Origin: MR-S7 sp000400995
GTDB taxonomy: Bacteria; Pseudomonadota; Gammaproteobacteria; Burkholderiales; Burkholderiaceae_C
Assembly (NCBI RefSeq): GCF_045291395.1
Contig: NZ_CP152342.1
Location: forward strand, 2,728,001-2,792,000
DNA length: 64,000 nucleotides
Direction: 5' to 3'
A program made the translations under genes and the position numbers. Numbering within the stretch: position 1 is the first letter of the stretch; every line of letters starts with the position of its first letter. Under the pieces are notes generated by a model, which was not told where the DNA came from, did no database searches, and saw only the letters and a program-made list of their open reading frames with translations. Below, one piece after another: positions 16,166 to 23,429 of this stretch.

Positions 16166-16360
16166 TCAGCCCTCCACCAGTTGGTTGACGGATGCCCGCG
16201 CCTGCACCATTTTGCGCCGGGCGGCGGCGATGTTGCCGCGCTCGATGTAGCTGGCCGCCAGGTTGGCAGCATTGAAGGCGGCGAGAACGGCGGCTAGGTG
16301 GTGGGCGGGAATGGACGGATTGACCTGGATGGGCGCAGTGCGGCCCTGGGTTGCGGTCAT
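16166..16360 (-). CDS. Small uncharacterised protein of the decayed element
   Basis: 64 residues, two Ala-rich helices (HLAAVLAAFNAANLAASY and AAARRKMVQARASVNQL). First gene of the leftward operon; AAGGAG lies nine bases ahead of its ATG. Immediately upstream is the leader region with the YPVFLTSRPP frame. Function unknown. Confidence 0.55.
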   Translation of the reverse strand: MTATQGRTAPIQVNPSIPAHHLAAVLAAFNAANLAASYIERGNIAAARRKMVQARASVNQLVEG

Positions 16361-16364
16361 GGAT

Positions 16365-16590
16365 TCAGCTCCTTATCGAGACTGGAAATCCACCGTTTGC
16401 GTTCTTACGCGCAGCGGGTGGGCGGGATGTTAAGAACACGGGATAAGCCGTGCGGCCATCCTTACGGGTAGGCCCATCCCGCCCGAAAACATGAGGGCGA
16501 TGCAGACGCACCAGCCCCAAAATTTGGGCGCGACAAAACCCCGCTTGTCGGTGGGGGCTGCAACCGCTTATCCAATGGTGTTCTTACGCA
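16365..16590 (-). other. Prophage-type leader region with two overlapping open frames
   Basis: About 310 bases lie between 16360 and the next gene remnant. Leftward, one frame stays open from 16583 to the TGA at 16365 without an ATG and ends in YPVFLTSRPPAARKNANGG followed by FPVS; a second frame (PTDKRGFVAPKFWGWC...) closes at 16430. From memory, short proteins with this tail occur upstream of regulatory genes in proteobacterial prophages and ICEs and are often auto-labelled Icd-like. GTTCTTACGC at 16401 and 16580 and the inverse GTTAAGAAC at 16429 give a repeated, foldable layout. Probably a regulatory leader. Confidence 0.45.
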
Positions 16591-16671
16591 CCGGGCCTTT
16601 CAGGCCGGACGGACTCTAGCACGATGTGGCTTACTTGCATCCCACTGGGTTTCCGAAAGGGCCAAACAGTC

Positions 16672-16929
16672 TTACCCGAGCATACGGCGGCGACGCTGAG
16701 GGGGTTTCGGTGGAACTTTGCCCAGCGCAACCAAGCGTCTCCCGGTCTGTTCAATGATGGCGCGCTCTATGTAAGCCAGCACGTCACTGCGCATCATCAC
16801 CCAACTGCGGCCGATCTTGGCGCCGGCAATCCGCCCTTACCTAAGTAGCTTCTCGACAGAGTGAGGGTGAATTTTTAGAAGCTCTGCAGCTTCCTTGGCG
16901 CCTACAGTTTCGCTTTTCAAGTGTTCCAT
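16672..16929 (-). pseudogene. Excisionase-like helix-turn-helix protein, interrupted by a stop codon
   Basis: 86 codons in one frame with a single TAA at codon 31 (16837-16839). The translation ETVGAKEAAELLKIHPHSVE, KLLR-stop-GRIAGAKIGRSW, VMMRSDVLAYIE is a MerR/Xis-type winged helix; homologues read R-E-G-R-I at the stop, so GAA has become TAA. Such proteins are phage and ICE excisionases or directionality factors. With no integrase nearby, loss of this gene fits a stranded element. A restart downstream of the stop is possible but would lack the first helix. Confidence 0.6.
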
Positions 16930-17012
16930 ATCCACCTCGCGTGGGGTGCGCTCCTGTTGCGCCTTCCAGGCTTCGGCGATAGCTTCGGCAATCCAAGGGT
17001 TTCCAAGGAACT

Positions 17013-17498
17013 TCACGCCTTCGGCGTTGCCTTCTCGATACCGGCCGCGTTTCGCTTAAGGGTAGGCGCGGCTTTGCCTGCGGCCTCCTTCACGGGGCCG
17101 CCAGCTTCTTCATGGTCTTGCGGGGCATCATGCGGCGGCCAGGCGAGCAATGCCCAGCCCTGCATGGCGGCTCCCACCTGCAGCAGTGCAAGCGCTCGGT
17201 CTTCGCGCGGCGTCAGGGTCAGTACCTCGTCGCCGATCTCCAGCTTCACCGACCCATCAGACAGCACGGTCTTGCTGATGCAGCGCGCAGGCGGGTGAAT
17301 CTCCACAGGAACGAACACGCCGCGCAGCACGCGCTTCAGCCTGCCGTCGTTCACCAGGGCGCGCATGCGGTCGTCAATGATGGACATCTTGAGCCCCGTC
17401 AGTTCGGCCACTATCTCGCGCGTGGCCACCTGCTCCAGAGCATGCAGTTCACACACTGCGTCGTAGACACGTTGGGTGCTTGTGGGGGCTGCTGTCAT
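17013..17498 (-). CDS. Uncharacterised protein with a winged-helix-like N-terminus
   Basis: 161 residues from ATG 17498 (MTAAPTSTQRVYDAVCELHA). Residues 10-65 (ATREIVAELTGLKMSIIDDR, then MRALVNDGRLKRVLRGVFVP) read like a winged helix that sorts DNA or regulates transcription; the rest is hydrophilic and Ala-rich, ending KRNAAGIEKATPKA. It starts exactly where the interrupted TonB receptor homology stops, so it marks the right border of the element. Downstream partner is the excisionase-like pseudogene. Confidence 0.55.
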   Translation of the reverse strand: MTAAPTSTQRVYDAVCELHALEQVATREIVAELTGLKMSIIDDRMRALVNDGRLKRVLRGVFVPVEIHPPARCISKTVLSDGSVKLEIGDEVLTLTPREDRALALLQVGAAMQGWALLAWPPHDAPQDHEEAGGPVKEAAGKAAPTLKRNAAGIEKATPKA

Positions 17499-18355
17499 TG
17501 GTTGTCGGCATCTTCCGCACGAGGTTGACGGCACCCACTGGGTTGCCTGTTCCATTGAGCAGGCCCGCCGCGCCACGCAGAACTTCAACGCGGTCGAATT
17601 CGGTCATGTCATAGGAGATGAACGTATAGCTGCTACTCGACGTAGACATTGGCGCACCACCATCAATTTGAACGCTATCGATAGCGAAGCCACGTGAATA
17701 GATGTCTGTCAAACGGTGGCCGCTATCCTGTACCGTCAGACCCACGATCTGCTCTGCGGCCTTACCCAAGTCGGTAATGTTCTAATCCTCCAGCCTCTGC
17801 TTGGTAAGCACCGACACCGATTGCGGCATCTCACACATGGCCTGAGCCGTTTTGCCAACGGTGATGGCGTCGCTGGTGTATGAGCCTGTTCCCTCTGTCT
17901 CCCCCAGGCGCCGGGCCTCGACACGCACCTCGCGCAGGCTGTAGTCACCAGCAGAGGGGGGGCTGAGTGGGGCGAACAGGGGTCACCACAGCAGGCTGCT
18001 CCACCACGGTGAACGTACCGTTGCGCATGGTTTCCAGGCGCAGCCCGCTGCCGGCCAGCAGATGCTGCAGCGCCTCGCGCGGCGTATGGCTGCCGGACAG
18101 CGCCGGGCTTTGCCGCCCCTGCGTGAGCGCGGGGTCGAACGACAGCGCGATGCCGGCCGTGGCTGCTACTTCGGCCAGCGCGCGGCCCAGCGGGCCGGGG
18201 GCGATCTGGTAGGTCTGCACCGGGCCGTCGGCAGGCCTATCTGCGGCCTGGGTGGCCTGGGTGGCCTGGGCGGCGCCGGCCGCGATGGCCCAGCCCAGCA
18301 GAGCCAGGCGCGCGGCATGGGCCAGGGGGTGGATGGCGGAGGGAGAAGCGGGCAT
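17499..18355 (-). pseudogene. FecA/FpvA-type siderophore receptor, truncated and frameshifted
   Basis: N-terminal third of an outer-membrane ferric-siderophore receptor. Residues 1-130: signal peptide and STN signalling domain (MPASPSAIHPLAHAARLALL; QTYQIAPGPLGRALAEVAAT). The frame then breaks at a run of seven C (17956-17962, one base too many). The plug continues in another frame (SVSVLTKQRLED, GHRLTDIYSRGFAIDSVQID, RVEVLRGAAGLLNGTGNPVG), with a TAG (17782-17784) after LED. Homology stops near 17500; the whole barrel is gone, replaced by element DNA. The STN piece could still be made and might contact FecR. Confidence 0.85.
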
Positions 18356-18446
18356 GGAAGGCAAGTCCTTTCGGGGCGTTCGGTGAAGGGGTTCACATGC
18401 CTTGCCAAGCGACGCGCCAAAGGGTCTCACCTTCCGGCAAAAAATT

Positions 18447-19394
18447 TCAGCGATCCGCCACCGTGACCCAGTAGCCGCCCCAGCGGCGATGGACCTGCAG
18501 CGCATGGGTGTCGGCCAGCATGGCCAGCGCCCGGTCGGTGTCGGCCAGCGGGTATGCGCCCGAGACCTTGCGCCGCGCCACCTCCGGCGCGCAGTGCAGC
18601 AGGCCGGGCCGGTAGCGCACGAGTTGCGCGCAGACCTCGGTCAGCGGCATGGCGTCGGCCATCAGCATGCCGTGCACCCAGGCGTGGTCCTGCGGCGCCA
18701 CGGGGCGCAGCGGCCCGGCGCCCTGCCCGGTGACCACGGTCTGGCGGCCGGCCGGCACCACCAGGGCGGGCGCGGAGGCGCCGCGCGGCGTAACCTCCAC
18801 CGCGCCCTCGGTGACGGCCAGCAGCACGGCGGTGCCGTCCAGCCGCACGGTGAAGCGCGTGCCCAGCGCGCGCAGCCGGCCCAGGGCGGTGTGCACGATC
18901 AACGGCCGGCGAGCGCCGCCCGGGTCGGGCGCGGTTTGCAATGAAATCGCCCCCTGGCGCATATGCAGCAAGCGCTGGGCGCTATCGAATTCGATGTCAT
19001 CGGCACTGGCCGTGTCGAGCACGAGGCGGCTGCCGTCGGCCAGCGTGACGGTGCGCTGCTCGCCCGTGGCTGTGCGCAGGTCGGCTGTCCAGCCCTGTTC
19101 CTGCGCCAGGCGCCAGCCCAGCCAGCCCGCGGGCGCCACGGCCAGCAGCGCGGCCAGCCGGGCCACGGTGGCGCGGCGGCTGCGGCGCGCCGGGCGGTCC
19201 AGCGCGGGCCGGGCCAGGGCGGGCGGCAGGCCGCCGAGCATGCCCATGAGCCGCTCGGCGCGCTCCCAGGCGCGCACGTGCGCGGGGCTGGCCTGGCGCC
19301 AGCGCTCGAAGTCGGCGCGTTCGGCGGCGGTCATGCCCTCGCCGTGCTGGCGCATCAGCCAGTCGGCCGCTTCGTCGAGCAGGCGCGCGTCCAT
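18447..19394 (-). CDS. fecR: FecR-type transmembrane anti-sigma regulator
   Basis: 315-residue single-pass inner-membrane protein that holds and activates its cognate ECF sigma factor when the receptor STN domain signals. N-terminal cytoplasmic DUF4880 part (EAADWLMRQHGEGMTAAERA, FERWRQASPAHVRAWER), one membrane segment (VARLAALLAVAPAGWLGWRL), then periplasmic FecR domain (GEQRTVTLADGSRLVLDTAS, LRALGTRFTVRLDG). Starts five bases after fecI. Its receptor partner just downstream is broken, so the signalling unit has lost its input. Confidence 0.9.
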   Translation of the reverse strand: MDARLLDEAADWLMRQHGEGMTAAERADFERWRQASPAHVRAWERAERLMGMLGGLPPALARPALDRPARRSRRATVARLAALLAVAPAGWLGWRLAQEQGWTADLRTATGEQRTVTLADGSRLVLDTASADDIEFDSAQRLLHMRQGAISLQTAPDPGGARRPLIVHTALGRLRALGTRFTVRLDGTAVLLAVTEGAVEVTPRGASAPALVVPAGRQTVVTGQGAGPLRPVAPQDHAWVHGMLMADAMPLTEVCAQLVRYRPGLLHCAPEVARRKVSGAYPLADTDRALAMLADTHALQVHRRWGGYWVTVADR

Positions 19395-19399
19395 GGCCG

Positions 19400-19933
19400 T
19401 CAGTCCATCAGCGCCAGGCACTGGCGGAAGGCCTGGGCCATGTAGCGCTTGACGCTGGTGAGCGACACGCCGAGCTGCCGGGCGATGTCCTCGTACTTCA
19501 TACCGTCCAGCTGCGACAGCAGGAACGCGCGCCGCGCCAGCGGCGGCAGCGCATCGAGCATGGCGTCGATCTCGTGCAGGGTCTCCAGCACCACGGCGCG
19601 CTGCTCGGGCGACGGCGCCTCGGGCGCTGGCAGCAGGGCCAGCGCCTCCAGGTAGGCGCGCTCCAGCGCCTGGCGCCGGCACCAGTTGATCAGCACGCCC
19701 CTGGCCACCGTGGTCAGGTAGGCGCACGGCACGTCGATGGCCTGCGGCTCGCGCGCGCCCAGGATGCGCACGAAGGTGTCCTGCGCCAGGTCGGCCGCGT
19801 CGAAGGCGTTGCCCACCTTCTTGCGCAGCCAGCCTTGCAGCCAGCCGTAGTGGGTGGTGTAGAGGGCGGCGACGTCGCGCTGCAGCGGGTTCGGAAGGGA
19901 GGTCGCGGAGCGCCCGGCCTGGTGCGCATACAC
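19400..19933 (-). CDS. fecI: FecI-type ECF sigma factor
   Basis: Extracytoplasmic-function sigma-70 factor for iron-siderophore genes, 177 residues if the GTG at 19933 is used (no ATG is available between it and the conserved region). Region 2 is LYTTHYGWLQGWLRKKVGN, DAADLAQDTFVRIL; region 4 is RRAFLLSQLDGMKYEDIARQ, LGVSLTSVKRYMAQAFRQCL. First gene of a fecI-fecR-receptor cluster in the usual order. Confidence 0.85.
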   Translation of the reverse strand: MYAHQAGRSATSLPNPLQRDVAALYTTHYGWLQGWLRKKVGNAFDAADLAQDTFVRILGAREPQAIDVPCAYLTTVARGVLINWCRRQALERAYLEALALLPAPEAPSPEQRAVVLETLHEIDAMLDALPPLARRAFLLSQLDGMKYEDIARQLGVSLTSVKRYMAQAFRQCLALMD

Positions 19934-20002
19934 CGGCGCATCGCGTCCTGAATGCGCCCCTCTCCTACCCGGCAGTGTGCGCACCTGCGGTAAGGTCCTG
20001 CC

Positions 20003-20809
20003 ATGAACCACACATCTTTTTTCACCAAGGCCATGCCCGCACTGGGCTTGGCCGCCCTGCTGGCCGCCTGCGGCAGCTCGCCGCAAGGAGCGTCCGTGAC
20101 CCCCACCCCGCCGCCCGCCAACGCATCCACGCAACTGCAAGCCTATGACTGGGATCTGGCCGCCGCCTACGACGGGCGCGGGCAGGCCGCGCCCGGCTGG
20201 CGGCTGGACGGGCGCCCGGCCGCGCGGCTGCACTTCGGCGGCCAGCAGCTCTCGGTGCAGAACCTGTGCAACACGCTGGGCGCGGGCTATACGCTGGAAG
20301 GCAGCCGCCTGCAGGTGAGCCGCCCCATGTCCACCCTGCGCGCCTGCGCCGACCGCGACCTGATGGCCCTGGAGCAGCGCGTGGCCGCGCAGTTGCCCCA
20401 AGCCCAGCGCGTGGACCTGCGCAGCGGCGCGGCGCCGCAGCTGGTGCTGCACTTCGCCGACGGCAGCCGCTGGGAGCTGGCCGGCACGCCCACGCCGCAG
20501 ACGAAATACGGCGGCGCCGGCGAGCGCATCTTCCTGGAAGTGGCGCCCCAACGCGCCGCCTGCAGCCACGGCGTGATGAAGGGCGCGCAGTGCCTGCGCG
20601 TGCGCGAGGTCCGCTATGGCGACAACGGCGTGAAGCTGGGCACGGGCGAATGGCAGCTGTTCTACAGCGAGATCGAGGGCTACACGCACGAGCCCGGCAT
20701 CCGCAACGTGCTGCGCGTGAACCGCTTCAAGCGCCAGAACGTGCCGGCGGATGCCTCGGCCTACGCCTACGTGCTGGACATGGTGGTCGAGTCCGAGCGC
20801 ACGCGCTGA
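20003..20809 (+). CDS. Lipoprotein with META and DUF4377 domains
   Basis: 268-residue predicted lipoprotein: hydrophobic signal with lipobox LAAC (LGLAALLAACGSS). Middle part resembles the META domain (LSVQNLCNTLGAGYTLEGSR), C-terminal part is DUF4377 (FLEVAPQRAACSHGVMKGAQ, CLRVREVRYG, FYSEIEGYTHEPG). META proteins relate to HslJ and may sit at the outer membrane; function unclear. Divergent from fecI, and closed by a strong palindromic terminator. Confidence 0.8.
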   Translation: MNHTSFFTKAMPALGLAALLAACGSSPQGASVTPTPPPANASTQLQAYDWDLAAAYDGRGQAAPGWRLDGRPAARLHFGGQQLSVQNLCNTLGAGYTLEGSRLQVSRPMSTLRACADRDLMALEQRVAAQLPQAQRVDLRSGAAPQLVLHFADGSRWELAGTPTPQTKYGGAGERIFLEVAPQRAACSHGVMKGAQCLRVREVRYGDNGVKLGTGEWQLFYSEIEGYTHEPGIRNVLRVNRFKRQNVPADASAYAYVLDMVVESERTR

Positions 20810-20834
20810 AAGCGGCGCGCCGGCGCCGCATGCG

Positions 20835-20862
20835 AAAAAGCCGGTGCATGCACCGGCTTTTT
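20835..20862. terminator. Bidirectional intrinsic terminator
   Basis: A 28-base perfect palindrome (AAAAAGCCGGTGC and its complement GCACCGGCTTTTT around AT-rich ends) 25 bases after the lipoprotein gene and 62 bases from the aspA stop. It can end both convergent transcripts. Confidence 0.85.
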
Positions 20863-20924
20863 CCTTGGAAACGGCCCGCAGCGCCCGGCCAGAAAGCGCG
20901 GGCAGCTACGGACTCCATGGCACC

Positions 20925-22328
20925 TCAGGTCCCGGCGGAGAGCGCGCCCGCCTGCGTCAGGCGTTCGGCCACCAGGAGCTTTTGCATGTCGGCCTGGCTC
21001 ATGATGCCCAGGTCCTCGGCCACCAGCGCGATGGGCTTGCCCGAGGCGATGGCCGACTTGGCGATGGCGGCGGCCTTCTCGTAGCCGATCAGCGGGTTGA
21101 GCGCCGTCACCAGCGTCACCGACGCGGCGATGCGCTCGCCCAGCAGCGCCTGGTTGGCCACGATGCCTTCCACGCAGTTGACCTGCAGCGTGCGGCAAGC
21201 CTGGGCCAGGTGGCGCAGGCTCTTGTGCAGCGCCCAGCCCATCAGCGGCTCGAAGGCGTTGAGCTGGAGCTGGCCCGCCTCGGCGGCCATGGTGATGGCG
21301 GCGTCGTTGCCGATCACCTCGAAGCACACCTGGTTCATCACCTCGGGGATCACCGGGTTCACCTTGCCCGGCATGATGGACGAGCCCGCCTGGCGCGCGG
21401 GCAGCCGGATGTCGCCCACGCCGGCCTGCGGGCCGGAGGACAGCAGGCGCAGGTCGTTGCTGATCTTGGAGAGCTTGGCGGCGATGCGCTTGAGCACGCC
21501 GGAGATATCGACGAAGGCGCCCGTGTCCGACGTGGCGGCGATCAGGTTGCCGGCGGCCTGCACGGGCACGCCCGACAGCTCGGCCAGCGCAGGGACGACC
21601 ACGTCCGTGTAGCCCACCGGTGCGTTGATGCCGGTGCCGATGGCCGTGCCGCCCATGTTCACCTCGGCCATCAGGTAGGCGGACTCGCGCAGGCGCTTCT
21701 CGTCGTCGGCGATCATCGCGGCGAAGGCCGCGAACTCCTGGCCCAGCGTCATGGGCACCGCGTCCTGCAGCTGCGTGCGGCCGATCTTCAGGATGGCGGC
21801 GAATTCCCCGGCCTTGGCCTCGAAGGCGCCGCGCAGGGCGGCCAGGGACTGCAGCAGCGCCGCGATGCCGAAATACGTGGCGATCTTCAGCGCCGTGGGA
21901 TAGGCGTCGTTGGTGCTCTGCGATGCGTTGACGTGGTCGTTCGGGTGGATCACGTCGTAGCGGCCCTTGGGCAATCCCAGGTGCTCCAGGGCACGGTTGG
22001 CGATCACCTCGTTGGCATTCATGTTCGTGGAGGTGCCGGCGCCGCCCTGGATCACGTCCACGACGAACTGGTCGTGCAGCTGTCCGGCGATCAGGTCGTC
22101 GCAGGCTGCGGAAATGGCGCGGGCTTGGGTTTCGTTGATCACGCCCAGCTGCAGGTTCGCGCGGGCGGCGGCCTTCTTGACGAAGGCGAAGGCCCGGATC
22201 AACTCGGGCATGTGGGCCACGGTGTGGCCGGTGATGGGAAAGTTCTCTACGGCACGTGCGGTGTGGACACCCCAGTATGCGTCCGGAGGGATGGTCTTGA
22301 TGCCGATGAAGTCGTGTTCTTGACGCAT
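20925..22328 (-). CDS. aspA: Aspartate ammonia-lyase
   Basis: Cytoplasmic aspartase, L-aspartate to fumarate plus ammonia; 467 residues, normal length. Fumarase/aspartase signature GSSIMPGKVNP, plus TSTNMNANEVIANRA and HPNDHVNASQSTNDAYP active-site segments. ATG 22328 (MRQEHDFIGIKTIPPDAYWG) is the homologous start; the open frame upstream is leader. A long perfect-pairing hairpin lies 50-100 bases upstream in the leader. Confidence 0.96.
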   Translation of the reverse strand: MRQEHDFIGIKTIPPDAYWGVHTARAVENFPITGHTVAHMPELIRAFAFVKKAAARANLQLGVINETQARAISAACDDLIAGQLHDQFVVDVIQGGAGTSTNMNANEVIANRALEHLGLPKGRYDVIHPNDHVNASQSTNDAYPTALKIATYFGIAALLQSLAALRGAFEAKAGEFAAILKIGRTQLQDAVPMTLGQEFAAFAAMIADDEKRLRESAYLMAEVNMGGTAIGTGINAPVGYTDVVVPALAELSGVPVQAAGNLIAATSDTGAFVDISGVLKRIAAKLSKISNDLRLLSSGPQAGVGDIRLPARQAGSSIMPGKVNPVIPEVMNQVCFEVIGNDAAITMAAEAGQLQLNAFEPLMGWALHKSLRHLAQACRTLQVNCVEGIVANQALLGERIAASVTLVTALNPLIGYEKAAAIAKSAIASGKPIALVAEDLGIMSQADMQKLLVAERLTQAGALSAGT

Positions 22329-22379
22329 GGCGAACAGCTTTCTGTCAAAAAAGGATGGAAAAAAGGCGCCGCAGCGCCC

Positions 22380-22429
22380 AGAGCGTGTTGCGCCCTTTTG
22401 CGTGCCCACGAAAGGGCACAACACGCTCT
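22380..22429 (-). promoter_or_regulatory. 19-bp hairpin in the aspA leader
   Basis: 22380-22398 and 22411-22429 are inverted copies separated by 12 bases. On the plus strand there is one C-A mismatch; in the leftward (aspA) transcript it becomes a U-G wobble, so the RNA forms an unbroken 19-bp helix. There is no T-run, so this is not a standard terminator. A second inverted pair (AATGCCCTG near 22438, CAGGGCATT near 22487) lies next to it. Possibly a leader RNA element or a dimeric operator. Confidence 0.5.
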
Positions 22430-22583
22430 CACGTGGAAATGCCCTGACGCCGAAGCACGCTTCACAACGAAGCGATGCGCCGCCGCACAGGGCATTGGGG
22501 CGCGATTATGGCCCGCAGGCACGCCCCGCGCATGGGCTTCTTACTTTCGCGCATAACCCCTTCGGCATCTACACTTGCCGCCC

Positions 22584-23429
22584 ATGCCTGCCCTGCCCCC
22601 TACCGCCTTCCCGCGCCGCACGCTGCTGCAGGCGCTGGCCCTGCCGCTGCTCGCCGCCCGCACCGCCTGGGCGGCCCCGCCCGCCGGCCCCTGGCCGCAG
22701 GACCGGCGCGTGCCCGGCGGCGTGGCCCGCCTGTCCCTGGGGCCCGGGCCCGAGCGGCCCGTGGCGCACACGGCGGACGGCGTGCCCGTGCTGGTGCTGG
22801 GCGACGCGATCGAGTGGACGGCGCTCGTGGGCATCCCCCTGGCCGCGCCCGCGGGCGAGGCGCACATCGCCACGCAGGCCGCGCGCATCCCCTACCGCAT
22901 CACGCCCAAGAAATACAGCGAGCAGCGCCTGACCGTGGCGCCGCGCACCGTCGATCTCTCGCCCGAGGACAACGCCCGCTACGAGCGCGAGCGCGCCCAC
23001 CAGCAGCAGGTGATGGCCACGTTCTCCACCCCGCTGCCGCCGGACGATCTGCGCATGCGCCAGCCCGTGCCGGGGCGGCGCAGCAGCAGCTTCGGCCTGC
23101 GGCGCGTGTTCAACGGCCAGCCGCGCAATCCGCACAGCGGCATGGACATCGCCGCCGCCACGGGCACGCCCATCGCCGCGCCGCTGCCCGGCCGGGTGAT
23201 CGACGTGGGCGACTATTTCTTCAACGGCGGCACCGTCTGGCTGGACCACGGCGGCGGCCTGCTCACCCTGTACTGCCACCTGAGCCGCATGGACTGCCAG
23301 ATGGGCGACGTGCTGCGCACGGGCGACGTCTTCTGCCAGGTGGGCGCCACCGGCCGCGTGACCGGGCCGCACCTGCACTGGGGCGTCATGCTCAATCGCA
23401 CCATGGTCGATCCGGCCCTGTTCCTGTGA
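22584..23429 (+). CDS. M23 family metallopeptidase (LytM/LasA-like)
   Basis: 281-residue exported murein endopeptidase-type protein. Signal with tandem Arg (RRTLLQALALPLLAARTAWA). Catalytic domain at about residues 165-275: zinc ligands in NPHSGMDIAAATGTPI and GPHLHWGVML. Both His motifs are present, so it may be active rather than an EnvC-type activator. Final GTGA overlaps the start of the pseudouridine synthase gene. Confidence 0.9.
   Translation: MPALPPTAFPRRTLLQALALPLLAARTAWAAPPAGPWPQDRRVPGGVARLSLGPGPERPVAHTADGVPVLVLGDAIEWTALVGIPLAAPAGEAHIATQAARIPYRITPKKYSEQRLTVAPRTVDLSPEDNARYERERAHQQQVMATFSTPLPPDDLRMRQPVPGRRSSSFGLRRVFNGQPRNPHSGMDIAAATGTPIAAPLPGRVIDVGDYFFNGGTVWLDHGGGLLTLYCHLSRMDCQMGDVLRTGDVFCQVGATGRVTGPHLHWGVMLNRTMVDPALFL

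Larger units (their letters stand above)
15331..17500. mobile_element. Decayed integrative element beside tRNA-Thr
   Basis: From the tRNA terminator to a sharp break inside a TonB receptor gene at about 17500, gene content changes to small, hard-to-place leftward genes, a prophage-like leader and an excisionase-like pseudogene, with looser codon use and longer noncoding stretches than the flanks. No integrase is left, and I could not find a repeat of the tRNA 3' end at the right border. The tRNA-adjacent position and Xis-like gene suggest a former phage or ICE; this is an inference. Confidence 0.5.

Noticed and set aside
16624..16848. 74-codon rightward frame
   Set aside because: It is the reverse of the excisionase-like pseudogene, whose frame shows a recognisable helix-turn-helix.
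15285..17500. Search for a duplicated tRNA-Thr 3' end as an attachment site
   Set aside because: No second copy of the TCTCCGGCACCA end was found at the right border, so no att pair is claimed.
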